A DNA stretch of 64,000 nucleotides from Ruminococcus sp. (GTDB lineage: Bacteria > Bacillota > Clostridia > Oscillospirales > Ruminococcaceae). Where the stretch lies: the NCBI GenBank assembly GCA_015066745.1, contig SVNW01000003.1, positions 29,158-93,157 on the forward strand, written 5' to 3'. The position numbers and the translations under genes are program-made. This document shows positions 39,202 to 48,246 of the stretch, piece after piece (position 1 is the first letter of the stretch; each line of letters starts with the position of its first letter). Below the pieces are notes generated by a model. That model saw only the letters and a program-made list of their open reading frames with translations, was not told the DNA's origin and did not search any database.

Positions 39202-41403
39202 TTATTTCATTTCCTTTTCGATTCTGGATTTGATTTTTTCTTTGTTAAGGTACATCTCTGCGTCTGCACGTTTTATAATAACTTCTATATCAGGTGTATC
39301 ACCGTCAAGTTTAGCATCATAGTGTGCAGAACCTGTTGCAACCGAGAAAAGACAGCCTATAGTCTGTTCTTCTGCTATGTCAAGTTGCCTGCGTATATCT
39401 TTTTCATTGTTTGCAGTACTTATACAAATAAATTCGTCACCGCCGGTTCTGAAAACATCGCCTTTTGGATTTATTGCTTTTCGTAGTATCTGAGCGCATC
39501 TGACAATGACTTCATCGCCACGTTCATGCCCATAGCTGTCATTTATGAGTTTGAGAAAGTTTACATCACATACTGTTATAAATATTTTTTTACATTCTTC
39601 AGTATTTTCTTTGTAATATTTCAGTTTTTCTTCGTATGCATTTCTGTTAAGTACTGTTGTCATATAGTCTACTGATGCATTTTTAAGTTTTGTTTTTATA
39701 TTTTTATTTTTCATAATAAGATTTTTAAAAAGCAGTGCTACTATGCCAAGTGAAATAACGATAACAGAGATTATGGTCAGAATTATTGTTTTATTTTGTT
39801 TTTTTAGTTTATCGCTTACAATAACTCGTACATCATCAATGTAAAATGAAAGAAGATCGCTTACGGTAGCATCTTCAACATTTTCTACATGGTCTGACTG
39901 TACATACAGTGAAACATTTCTTGCTCCTTTGGGCACATTAAAATCTCCGCTGATTTTTGTCCATGTGTTCTTTTTGATAACTTCAGTGGATATTACTTCA
40001 TATGATGTTACGCCCTCAAGTTCATACTGAAGCTGAAGTAGAAATCTATGGCTTTCATCATATTCTTTTCCGTTGTACATTATGTACATAGAATAATTGT
40101 AACTTAAATCACGTGTTATAAAGTCAATGTTTTTTATTGCGCCGTTCCAGGTTTCGACTCTGTCTGATATATAGAGTGAATATGCCCCGGAATGATTATA
40201 TTCGTTGGTTCGTATTATACGGCTTTCGCCTCGTGATGTCCAGCCGTTTATATCGTGTTCGAAATCATAAATGTATTCCTTGGTAGTCTGCTCGACAGGT
40301 GTGTTTTCTGATATAGATTCTGATTTTTCAGGTGCTTTTCCGTAAATCTCTGCGTTATCAATATAAAACGGAGCATTTCCCTGGTCGGTTTCAATATAAA
40401 GCAATGATGTTAAGCAGTCTGCAGGTGAACTGATGCTTCCCTGCAGTAAAGTCCATGTATAAGGCTTGACCTTTTCGGAGGATATGGTGGTATAGGAAGT
40501 ATTTCCGTTTGAGTTTTTCCATTTTTCTGTCATGGTAAAAGTTATTTCGGAAACGCCCTCATGATATATATATACAGAAAATGTGTATATATTGTCGCCC
40601 ATGATGTATTTTGTTGTATCAAGAGAAGGCCCGTCCCATTCAGCTTCTCTTTTTGTTATCATAAGGCTTGATTTCCCCGAATAACTATTATCAGTTGAAG
40701 ATAACAGTTTTCCTTCACCCATAGGCATCCAGTTTTCGAGTGTACCATCTTCAAATTCATTTGTCATTATAAGATTGTCTTTTATAATAATATCATTGAT
40801 ATCGTTTATTTGAGTAGAATCAGGAGATGGGGTGGTGATATCTGCAGGATCAGCCATAAACACTTTCATTGAGTCAATGTTAAATTCAAGAGCAGGATTT
40901 GGTGACTCAACATAGTAGAGGATTTCTTTCATTTCGGAAGGCGGAGAGGTAAGTGTTCCTTCAATCAGCGTCCATTTTTTCGGAGGAACTTCTACAGTGT
41001 TGATATATTCGTACAAAACGCTTCCTTCTGAATCTGTCCATTTCATTGTCCACATAAATGTTTCAGCTGAAGTGCTTTCATGGTATACATATCCCTGAAA
41101 GTAGTATGGTGTGGAAGGTTTCAGATAATTTGTTATAATAAGCGAAGGTCCGTTCCAGTTTTGCTGACGGTTGGTAATGCGTAGACTGGAAGAACCGTCG
41201 TAGCTGATATTACTGTCAATAGAAGGTGTTCCTGAGCCAAGACACCCCCAGCTTTCAGTTGTTCCACTTTCAAAATTACTTTCTATTAAAGGGGGAGCGT
41301 GCGTATCTTTTTCAGCCTGGCAATGTAATGTAGTTTTTGAAGAAAATATAGTAAACATGAAAAGAAAAATAGTAAGGATACTAACAAATTTGTTCCGTTT
41401 CAT
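39202..41403 (-). CDS. Diguanylate cyclase receptor with three CBM-like modules (array member 5)
   Basis: 733 residues. Signal peptide 1-30; three modules (about 37-185, 215-365, 380-540) with cores NWNG, EWDG and TWNG; TM helix about 543-567 (KTIILTIISVIVISLGIVAL); GGDEF domain with DYMTTVLNRNAYEEK, CDVNFLKLINDSYGHERGDE and GGDEF at 654-658, and no RxxD (NPKG). It is the closest architectural twin of member 4. Own array-type promoter upstream; no convincing terminator is visible in the 75 nt before the next promoter. Confidence 0.92.
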   Translation of the reverse strand: MKRNKFVSILTIFLFMFTIFSSKTTLHCQAEKDTHAPPLIESNFESGTTESWGCLGSGTPSIDSNISYDGSSSLRITNRQQNWNGPSLIITNYLKPSTPYYFQGYVYHESTSAETFMWTMKWTDSEGSVLYEYINTVEVPPKKWTLIEGTLTSPPSEMKEILYYVESPNPALEFNIDSMKVFMADPADITTPSPDSTQINDINDIIIKDNLIMTNEFEDGTLENWMPMGEGKLLSSTDNSYSGKSSLMITKREAEWDGPSLDTTKYIMGDNIYTFSVYIYHEGVSEITFTMTEKWKNSNGNTSYTTISSEKVKPYTWTLLQGSISSPADCLTSLLYIETDQGNAPFYIDNAEIYGKAPEKSESISENTPVEQTTKEYIYDFEHDINGWTSRGESRIIRTNEYNHSGAYSLYISDRVETWNGAIKNIDFITRDLSYNYSMYIMYNGKEYDESHRFLLQLQYELEGVTSYEVISTEVIKKNTWTKISGDFNVPKGARNVSLYVQSDHVENVEDATVSDLLSFYIDDVRVIVSDKLKKQNKTIILTIISVIVISLGIVALLFKNLIMKNKNIKTKLKNASVDYMTTVLNRNAYEEKLKYYKENTEECKKIFITVCDVNFLKLINDSYGHERGDEVIVRCAQILRKAINPKGDVFRTGGDEFICISTANNEKDIRRQLDIAEEQTIGCLFSVATGSAHYDAKLDGDTPDIEVIIKRADAEMYLNKEKIKSRIEKEMK

Positions 41404-41450
41404 TTATTTCACCACCTTTATTGTGTATATAAACAAAAATCACTAACATA

Positions 41451-41490
41451 ATTATATCATTTTCTGATAAATTTGTCTATATGCATATTG
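41451..41490 (-). promoter_or_regulatory. Array-type promoter, unit 5
   Basis: Minus strand: TAGACA (41479-41474), 17 nt, TATAAT (41456-41451) in AAAATGATATAAT; upstream palindrome-like CAATATGCATATAG. Confidence 0.85.
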
Positions 41491-41550
41491 CCTAAAGTAT
41501 GACAACTAAATTGTTTTTACGATAAAAAAGCTTTGCAAATAAAAAAACAA

Positions 41551-41590
41551 AAAAGATATGACACATAAAAATGTAAGTCATATCTCTTTT
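41551..41590 (-). terminator. Terminator overlapping the end of array member 6
   Basis: Stem AAGATATGAC / GTCATATCT with T-rich minus-strand tail. The stem includes the last codons of member 6. Confidence 0.65.
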
Positions 41591-43347
41591 GTCTGATTAT
41601 CTTTTTTAATATTACACAAATCAGGATTTTTTTCTTTGCATCTTTTTTTATCAAGATACATTTCTTTGTCTGCTCTTTCAAGAATTTGTTTTATATCCGG
41701 GGTATCGCCGTCGATATCGGGCGAGTATTCGGAAAATCCAACAGCTACTGAAAAAATATTATCTTTTTCAAATGATGAGGCTTCGTCAATAACTTTTTTG
41801 AAATGCTCTTTAAATGGTTTATAGGAAACACATAAAAATTCATCTCCACCTGTACGGAAGACATCACCTTCTACGTTTTCGGTAGCAAGTCTGGCGCATT
41901 TACAAATAATCTTGTCACCCGCCTCATGACCTATATTGTCATTTGCATATTTAAGAAAGTTTACATCACAAACTGCAAAGTACAGAGATTTTAGTTTATC
42001 AGGTTCTTTTGATATATCCTCAAGAAATTTCTGATATGCATTTCTGTTGAGCGTATTTGTCATCTTGTCTTTCATTGCAAGTTCGATTATAGTCTGATTT
42101 GAAATTTTCTTTTTCTTCCATTTGCGTAAAACTTTTAATGTTATGATCACTAAAACTGTTACAAATGCGATTATTACCAATAACACTATTATTGTCTTTA
42201 CAGGTGATACTGATATGTTTTTAAATGAGACGTTATCAATATAAAAGTTTGTTACATAACTTTTGTGCATCTGTTCTGAGTTGTTTTCAGTATATATTGC
42301 CAGTGTTATGTCAGTTGCTTTTTTAGGAAGTTCTATAATGCCTGAAACCTTAGACCAGCTGTTTTTCTGTATTTCTTCAGATGATATTCTTTCACTTAAA
42401 CTCTTGCCGTTTACAACATAATTTATCAATGTATAAAAGTTGAGCCTTTCCGGTGCATCTTTATCATTGTACATGATATATGCGTTATAAGAGTAGTTTT
42501 TTTTATCTTCGAGGAAATTTGCCTGTATTTTAAGCGGGTCTGCAGAACTTTTACGTCCGCTTACCAGAAGTGAAGATTTACCAAGATAACTATAGTCAGA
42601 GACAGTTTTGATAGATGCGTTGTTGATGCTAAACAACTTATTGTAATTACCGTTTTCAAAATCGATAGTAACCTGGGAAATAGGATCATTGGTGTTAGTT
42701 ACAGGAGAAACGGTTGTAATTATATTTTCATTCTGAACTGTAGATGAGTCGGCGACCGCCTGGGATACTGCCGGTTGAGTAACCGATGGCAGATCGCCTA
42801 TATTAAGTAATCCTTTTATATGAAAATCATCAATATTAAAGTTTATAGTTTCATTTCCACACTCAATATATATGATAGAAGCTTTATAATCTTCGAGTGA
42901 TGTAAATGAGCCGGATATATTGGTCCAGGTATTGGGTGGAACATCTGTTTGTTCAATATGTCTGAATTCGTCTGTATTGTTATTACTGGTAAAACGTGCG
43001 GTAGCTCTGAAAGTTATAGTTTCATTACCCTCATGATAAACGTACAATGAAACGGAATATGTTTCGTTTTTTGCTATAAGATTTGTTGTATTAAGGCTTG
43101 GACCGTTAAAAAAGTTACTTCTTCCCATGATTTTCAGACTTGATGAGCCTGTGTAATAATTCTGATTGTCAATTGAAAGTGAGCCGTTTGCCACAACGTC
43201 CCATTCACTTAACAAAGCATCAAAGTCATATGACAATTCCTGCATGGTATGTTCATCTGCAAAAACTGAGAGTGGAGTATTTATAAAAAGTAATAATATA
43301 ATTATTATGGTACTTAGCAGTTTTGATGGTAAAGTACGTTTGCTCAT
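41578..43347 (-). CDS. Diguanylate cyclase receptor with two CBM-like modules (array member 6)
   Basis: 589 residues. Signal peptide 1-31; first module about 36-185 (DFDALLSEWDVVANGSLSID, FFNG core instead of W-N-G); linker of Ser/Thr/Val; second, divergent membrane-proximal module about 225-375 (its tryptophan core is replaced by SSADP); TM helix about 380-403; GGDEF domain with DKMTNTLNRNAYQKF, CDVNFLKYANDNIGHEAGDK and GGDEF at 500-504. It starts 19 nt after the stop of member 7 with an SD, so it is co-transcribed with it. The loss of binding tryptophans suggests altered or lost ligand binding. Confidence 0.88.
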   Translation of the reverse strand: MSKRTLPSKLLSTIIIILLLFINTPLSVFADEHTMQELSYDFDALLSEWDVVANGSLSIDNQNYYTGSSSLKIMGRSNFFNGPSLNTTNLIAKNETYSVSLYVYHEGNETITFRATARFTSNNNTDEFRHIEQTDVPPNTWTNISGSFTSLEDYKASIIYIECGNETINFNIDDFHIKGLLNIGDLPSVTQPAVSQAVADSSTVQNENIITTVSPVTNTNDPISQVTIDFENGNYNKLFSINNASIKTVSDYSYLGKSSLLVSGRKSSADPLKIQANFLEDKKNYSYNAYIMYNDKDAPERLNFYTLINYVVNGKSLSERISSEEIQKNSWSKVSGIIELPKKATDITLAIYTENNSEQMHKSYVTNFYIDNVSFKNISVSPVKTIIVLLVIIAFVTVLVIITLKVLRKWKKKKISNQTIIELAMKDKMTNTLNRNAYQKFLEDISKEPDKLKSLYFAVCDVNFLKYANDNIGHEAGDKIICKCARLATENVEGDVFRTGGDEFLCVSYKPFKEHFKKVIDEASSFEKDNIFSVAVGFSEYSPDIDGDTPDIKQILERADKEMYLDKKRCKEKNPDLCNIKKDNQTKEI

Positions 43348-43366
43348 TACGACAGGCTCACCTCCT

Positions 43367-45040
43367 TTATTTTCGTGCGAATTCCGGATATTTTTTCTTT
43401 ATTGATTCTTTGTTAAGATACATGTCTGTATCGGCACGTTTAACTATAGCTCTGATATCAGGACAAATGCCGTCAAGACTTTCGTTATATGATGCAAATC
43501 CTACAGCAACTGAAAATGGATATCCCTGATATTTCTGTGATTCAATAGCGAGTTGCTGTGTTATTTCTTTTTTTATAGGCGTATTTGATATGCATACAAA
43601 TTCGTCTCCGCCTGTTCTGTATACGTCACCTTTTTTTCCGAGTGCTGTTATCAAAGACTGTGCACATCTTATGATTGCGGAGTCGCCTTCTTTATGACCA
43701 TAATTATCATTGAGATGTTTTAAAAAGTTTACATCACATACTGCAACAAATACGGTTTTGCATTTATCGGGATTATTTTCAAGCCATGTCATTTTTTCTT
43801 CATAAGTATTTCGGTTGAAAGCTTTTGTCATGGCATCTTTGGAAGCAAGAAGAAGGGCTTCCTGTGTTTTCTTTTTTGAACGTAATATGAGAATAACTAT
43901 CAGTGCTATGACAGATACAGAAACTATACCTATCAATATATAAAATAAAGTTTTCATAGTTTTCTTTCTGTTCATAACAGTACTGTCTATGATATCTATT
44001 TTATCTATATAAAAAGGCATAAGGTCATCAGCTGTAGCAAATTCCACGTTTATCTGTTCTGTCTGAATATAAAACATAACATTTTTTGCGTCTTCAGGCA
44101 AGGTGTATTCACCTTGTATCTTAGACCAGCTGTTTTTTTGTATTTTCTTTCTTGCTATAACTTCATATGAAACATTTCCGTTGTATTCATACTGAAGCTG
44201 AAGCAAAAATGTATGGCTGTCGGAAAGATCGTTTCCGGTGTACATAACATTTGCAGAATACAGATAACTTGTATTTCTCTGAATAGAATTGATATTTACC
44301 GCAGGTCCGTTCCATGTTTCAGTTCTTCCGGTTGTATAGAGTGAATACTTTCCTGAACAGCTGTATGCGTCAGTTCTTGAAATCTCTATATCACCTCTTT
44401 GTACCCAGTTTTCTGTATCTTCTTCAAAATCATAGCCAAATTCGGCTGTTTTTACTTCTTCAGCGGAAGATACATCAAAAGAGGAGTCGCCAAATATGTA
44501 AATATTATCTATATTGAATATGAGATTTGTGTTTTGTGATTCAAAATAAATATCAGAAGAAGCGACATTAAGCGGAGCTTCTACAGAACCTGTAAGTTTT
44601 GTCCATGTATTTGGCTGTATAGTTTCGCTTGCAATGTTGTTAAATGTTGTAGTTCCGTCAGAGTTTACCCATTTTACAGACCATGATATAGTTTCTTCGA
44701 TTTCGCTCTGATGAAATACATATCCTTCAAAATAGTATGTATTCTCAGGAGCAATGTAAGATGTTGTTGTAAGCGAAGGTCCGTTCCAGCTTTGTATTCT
44801 TCCGACAGTACTTATACTTACGTTTCCGCTGTATGCATTCTGAGAATCAATTACCAGCTGCCCGCTTCCGTTGACGTGCCATTCATCAAAACTGTTATCT
44901 TCAAAATCTGAATGAAAAACTTCAGAAAGTCTGGTTGTATCTGATGTGTCAGCAGAAATTGCAATAAGACACATCGGTGAAAATGATACTGATAATAAAG
45001 TAAAAATCAATACTATATAAGTATATATGCTCCTTTTCAT
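43367..45040 (-). CDS. Diguanylate cyclase receptor with two CBM-like modules (array member 7)
   Basis: 557 residues. Signal peptide 1-30; module 1 about 38-187 (SWNG core); module 2 about 196-350, membrane-proximal subtype (DFEEDTENWVQRGDIEISRTDAY in part, TWNG core); TM helix about 362-386; GGDEF domain with DAMTKAFNRNTYEEK, CDVNFLKHLNDNYGHKEGDS and GGDEF at 477-481; no RxxD. First gene of a two-gene unit with member 6. SD AGGTGGGG. Confidence 0.92.
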   Translation of the reverse strand: MKRSIYTYIVLIFTLLSVSFSPMCLIAISADTSDTTRLSEVFHSDFEDNSFDEWHVNGSGQLVIDSQNAYSGNVSISTVGRIQSWNGPSLTTTSYIAPENTYYFEGYVFHQSEIEETISWSVKWVNSDGTTTFNNIASETIQPNTWTKLTGSVEAPLNVASSDIYFESQNTNLIFNIDNIYIFGDSSFDVSSAEEVKTAEFGYDFEEDTENWVQRGDIEISRTDAYSCSGKYSLYTTGRTETWNGPAVNINSIQRNTSYLYSANVMYTGNDLSDSHTFLLQLQYEYNGNVSYEVIARKKIQKNSWSKIQGEYTLPEDAKNVMFYIQTEQINVEFATADDLMPFYIDKIDIIDSTVMNRKKTMKTLFYILIGIVSVSVIALIVILILRSKKKTQEALLLASKDAMTKAFNRNTYEEKMTWLENNPDKCKTVFVAVCDVNFLKHLNDNYGHKEGDSAIIRCAQSLITALGKKGDVYRTGGDEFVCISNTPIKKEITQQLAIESQKYQGYPFSVAVGFASYNESLDGICPDIRAIVKRADTDMYLNKESIKKKYPEFARK

Positions 45041-45107
45041 AATTTCCCCACCTTTATATCACGGATGTGATAATTTCCCCATGTGATTTTCAAGTTTACT
45101 TAAATAT

Positions 45108-45145
45108 ATTATATCACTTTTATGTTATGTTGTCTATAATATTGC
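45108..45145 (-). promoter_or_regulatory. Array-type promoter, unit 7-6
   Basis: Minus strand: TAGACA (45136-45131), 17 nt, TATAAT (45113-45108) in AAAGTGATATAAT. The upstream box is shortened to CAATATTA. Confidence 0.8.
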
Positions 45146-45194
45146 TGTTTTTTTATGAAAAATATTATCTTTTTCTGATATTGATAAAAATATG

Positions 45195-45226
45195 AAAGCT
45201 CCTTTGAAAGTGCCAAAGGAGCTTTT
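45195..45226 (-). terminator. Terminator after array member 8
   Basis: Perfect 12-bp stem AAAGCTCCTTTG / CAAAGGAGCTTT with a 7-nt loop. Confidence 0.85.
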
Positions 45227-45230
45227 GTCA

Positions 45231-46988
45231 TCAACGATTCTGAGGCGAATGTTTTGCTTTGAGTGTAAGTTTGTTTTCATACATTGCCTTGTCAGCACGT
45301 GTTATTATTTGTTTGATATCCGGTGAATCAGAATCAAGATTTGTATCTGCATTTGCAAATCCGATCGCTACGAAGAATGGATATCCCTGATAACTTTGTG
45401 TTTCGATTTCAAGTTCACGTTTGATGTCTTCTTCAAGAGAAACATCGGACATACACATAAACTCGTCACCGCCTGTTCTGTAGACAGTTCCTTTTTTACC
45501 TGCTGCTCTCAGGAAAACCTGTGCACAGCGTATGATAGCTTCATCACCTTTTTCATGACCATAGTGTTCGTTTATATATCCCAAGAAGTTTATATCACAT
45601 AAAGCAATGTGAAGATTTTTACACTCTTCGGGGTGATCTTCAAGATATATAGCTTTTTGTTCGTAAGAATTTTTATCAAGTGCCTGTGTCATAGCGTCAA
45701 ATGATGAATTTTTATCGTTTGAGTATGCACGTATCTGAGTATTGCCTGATGACTTCTTTCTGAGAATAATTGTAGCTACGATTATAAGTATTATTGCAAC
45801 AGCAGCTATTATATATATTATCAGCATGTTATTGCTCTTTGCGTTGCTGGTTGCTGTAGGGTCGGAAACGATAACATTGTCAACGTAGAAAGGAAGGAGA
45901 TTATCTGTACTGTCGCCTGAAGATTCGGGTGTCTGTAAGTAGAGAACAACATTTGCCACGCCTACCGGTACAGTAAAACTACCGCTGAGAGTTTTCCAGT
46001 CACCTTTTTTCAGAGTTTCTCTTGCTACTTCCTGATATATCATATTTCCTTCAAACTCATACTGAAGATTTAGCTGGAAATCCTGGCTGTCAGGGGCATT
46101 TTCATCGTTGAACATAACATCTGCCGAATAATTATAAGGAAGGTTTCGTTGTATAAAATCTATGTTAACGGATGGGCCGTGCCAGTGTATTGCGCGGTCA
46201 TCAACGAAGAGAGAATACTGACCTTCAGTGAAATACTGGTCGTTTCTCATAAGTCTGACTTCTCCTCTGGCAAGCCATTTTTCAAAATCTTCTTCAAAAG
46301 AATATTTGTATTCGTTCTGGTCTATTATTATATTATTATCAACAGAATTTTCGTTTTCTGCTTCGTTTTCGTTATTGTTTGCATTGTTATCATTGTTATT
46401 ATTATTGTTGTTGTTACCTGAAGAACCTGAACCGCCAATCTGGGTTATTTTTACGTCATCTACACAGAAATCGAGTTCTACTGTAAGTGCTTCGAGGTAT
46501 GTGGTGATAGAAATAGTGTCCTGTGGAATTTCCATAGTTCCTTTTATTATAGTCCACTGATTTGGAGGAACATCTACCGAAGCGATATTATGGAAAGCGT
46601 CTATTCCGTCAGAACCTACAAATTTTATTGACCACATAAGTGCTTCTGATACCTCGGATTCATGATATACATATGCTTCAAAAGTATACTTTGAACCACA
46701 TTCAAGAATATTTGTTGCGTTGTATGCCGGGCCGTTCCAGCTCTGTGTACGTTCAGACATCTTCATACAAGCATTTCCGCTGTTTGCTGTGCTTGTGTCG
46801 ATAGCAAGTTTACCTGTCCCGCCCAGCGGTGACCAGCCGGTAAAACTGTTATCTTCAAAATCTGCCAGAAGAACTGCTTCTTCACCATCAGCATGTACGT
46901 TATATGTATTCAGACCTGATATTGTTGATGTTAACAGAAGAGAAGCGACCATAAATTTTGCTAATAAAGATGATGTTTTAAATCTCAT
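45231..46988 (-). CDS. Diguanylate cyclase receptor with two CBM-like modules and Asn-rich linker (array member 8)
   Basis: 585 residues. Signal peptide 1-33; module 1 about 36-185 (SWNG core); a low-complexity Asn/Glu linker about 190-222; membrane-proximal module 2 about 226-383 (HWHG core); TM helix about 392-415; GGDEF domain starting FDAMTQALDKNSYEQK with CDINFLGYINEHYGHEKGDE and GGDEF at 506-510; no RxxD. It is the head of the array, divergent from a LacI-type regulator. SD GAGGTGG. The extracellular linker is the most disordered of the set. Confidence 0.92.
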   Translation of the reverse strand: MRFKTSSLLAKFMVASLLLTSTISGLNTYNVHADGEEAVLLADFEDNSFTGWSPLGGTGKLAIDTSTANSGNACMKMSERTQSWNGPAYNATNILECGSKYTFEAYVYHESEVSEALMWSIKFVGSDGIDAFHNIASVDVPPNQWTIIKGTMEIPQDTISITTYLEALTVELDFCVDDVKITQIGGSGSSGNNNNNNNNDNNANNNENEAENENSVDNNIIIDQNEYKYSFEEDFEKWLARGEVRLMRNDQYFTEGQYSLFVDDRAIHWHGPSVNIDFIQRNLPYNYSADVMFNDENAPDSQDFQLNLQYEFEGNMIYQEVARETLKKGDWKTLSGSFTVPVGVANVVLYLQTPESSGDSTDNLLPFYVDNVIVSDPTATSNAKSNNMLIIYIIAAVAIILIIVATIILRKKSSGNTQIRAYSNDKNSSFDAMTQALDKNSYEQKAIYLEDHPEECKNLHIALCDINFLGYINEHYGHEKGDEAIIRCAQVFLRAAGKKGTVYRTGGDEFMCMSDVSLEEDIKRELEIETQSYQGYPFFVAIGFANADTNLDSDSPDIKQIITRADKAMYENKLTLKAKHSPQNR

Positions 46989-47050
46989 AAATTTCCACCT
47001 CTTTGCTTTAATTTTTTTATCATTATTTGTATGTACAATATGTTAATAAT

Positions 47051-47090
47051 ATTATAACATTTTTATATGGTTTTGTCCATATGCATATTA
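47051..47090 (-). promoter_or_regulatory. Array-type promoter, unit 8
   Basis: Minus strand: TGGACA (47079-47074), 17 nt, TATAAT (47056-47051) in AAAATGTTATAAT; upstream perfect palindrome ATATGCATAT (47079-47088). Confidence 0.85.
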
Positions 47091-47157
47091 ATAAAATAAA
47101 CTCAAATTATCTGTACAAAATTAATATATTATTATATGTAAAACTCTATCAAATTAA

Positions 47158-47186
47158 TTGATTTTTACAAATACATATGATATAAT
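47158..47186 (+). promoter_or_regulatory. Promoter of the lacI-type gene
   Basis: TTGATT (47158-47163), 17 nt, extended -10 TGATATAAT (TATAAT 47181-47186). Confidence 0.8.
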
Positions 47187-47201
47187 GTAAATAAGGGGGA
47201 G

Positions 47202-47217
47202 ATGTAAACGATTTTAT
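47202..47217 (+). promoter_or_regulatory. cre/LacI-type operator-like site
   Basis: ATGTAAACGATTTTAT fits the cre consensus WTGNNARCGNWWWCAW with one mismatch. It lies between the -10 and the TTG start of the LacI-family gene, a position suited to autorepression or CcpA control. Confidence 0.5.
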
Positions 47218-47232
47218 AAGGAGGAGTATTTT

Positions 47233-48225
47233 TTGGAAGTTACAATAAAAGATGTGGCGAAGCTTGCAGGGGTTTCTGTTGCCACTATTTCACGAGTACT
47301 CAATAATAGTGCCATTGTTTCACCCGAAACAACAAAAAAAGTGAATGAAGCTATAAAAGAATTGAATTACAGACCAAATTTTCTTGGGAGAAATCTTCGT
47401 AAAAGAGAGACTAATGTAATTCTTGCTCTTATACCTTCCACTGAGCAGACGTATTATAGTGAGATACTCCATGGTATGCAGGTAAAGGCTGCAGATTACG
47501 GATATGATATTTTTATGAGTGTTACAAACAGTTACCTTCAGCTTGAGGAAAAACTTCTTGGAATGCTTTACAACCGAATAGTTGATGCTGCTATACTTCT
47601 CGGAACACAGCTTAGCAGTGAACGACTAAATGAGATAGCAGATACCGATTATATAGCACTCTGCTGTGAAGGTGTGGAAGGTGCTGATGTTCTCAATATA
47701 ACAATAGACAATGAAAAAGCGGCTTATGATGCAGTAAGCTATCTTATATCCATAGGTCACAGGCAGATAGGTATGGTATCTACCGAAGTAAGAGCCCCTT
47801 CATCTGTTGCCAGGGAAAAAGGATATATGAGAGCTTTGCGTGACGCAGGTATACCGTTTGAGGATAAATATCTTTACAGAGGAACTTATGATTTTTCAAG
47901 TGGCGGAGAGGCTCTTGAGAAGTTTATGGCACTTGACAGAAAACCTACAGGTATATTTGCCATATCTGATTTTCTTGCCGCAGGAGTAGTGAAAAAAGCA
48001 TCTTCACTTGGTATCAAAACAGGAAGAGATTTTTCTGTTATGGGATTTGATAATATAAGCATGGCAGGAATGTATACGCCATCGATCTCAACCGTAGAAC
48101 AACCATGTTTTAAAATGGGTGTAAAAGTCGTGGAACTTCTTATCGAAAATATGAATGGTTGTTCTCATAAGGGAGATCTGATATTACCGCACAGCCTTGT
48201 TTTAAGAGAAACAACAGGGGACTGA
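47233..48225 (+). CDS. LacI-family transcriptional regulator (TTG start)
   Basis: 330 residues. The TTG start has AAGGAGG 7 nt upstream and gives the canonical MEVTIKDVAKLAGVSVATIS helix-turn-helix, followed by the hinge PNFLGRNLRKRETN. The periplasmic-binding-protein-like effector domain (about 60-330) includes MRALRDAGIPFED and FAISDFLAAGVVKKA, typical of sugar-responsive repressors. It is divergent from the diguanylate cyclase array (244-nt gap), so it may regulate the array, itself, or distant sugar genes; no sugar catabolic operon is adjacent. Confidence 0.9.
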   Translation: MEVTIKDVAKLAGVSVATISRVLNNSAIVSPETTKKVNEAIKELNYRPNFLGRNLRKRETNVILALIPSTEQTYYSEILHGMQVKAADYGYDIFMSVTNSYLQLEEKLLGMLYNRIVDAAILLGTQLSSERLNEIADTDYIALCCEGVEGADVLNITIDNEKAAYDAVSYLISIGHRQIGMVSTEVRAPSSVAREKGYMRALRDAGIPFEDKYLYRGTYDFSSGGEALEKFMALDRKPTGIFAISDFLAAGVVKKASSLGIKTGRDFSVMGFDNISMAGMYTPSISTVEQPCFKMGVKVVELLIENMNGCSHKGDLILPHSLVLRETTGD

Positions 48226-48246
48226 CAAATAAAAAGTCGTGTCACA

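Noticed and set aside
32624..46988. Array members as sensor histidine kinases or chemoreceptors
   Set aside because: No HATPase, HisKA, HAMP or MCP signalling motif; all have the DxMT...N-R and (degenerate) GGDEF pattern.
32624..46988. EAL or HD-GYP phosphodiesterase fused or adjacent
   Set aside because: No EAL, HD-GYP or PilZ-like motif seen in any gene of the window.
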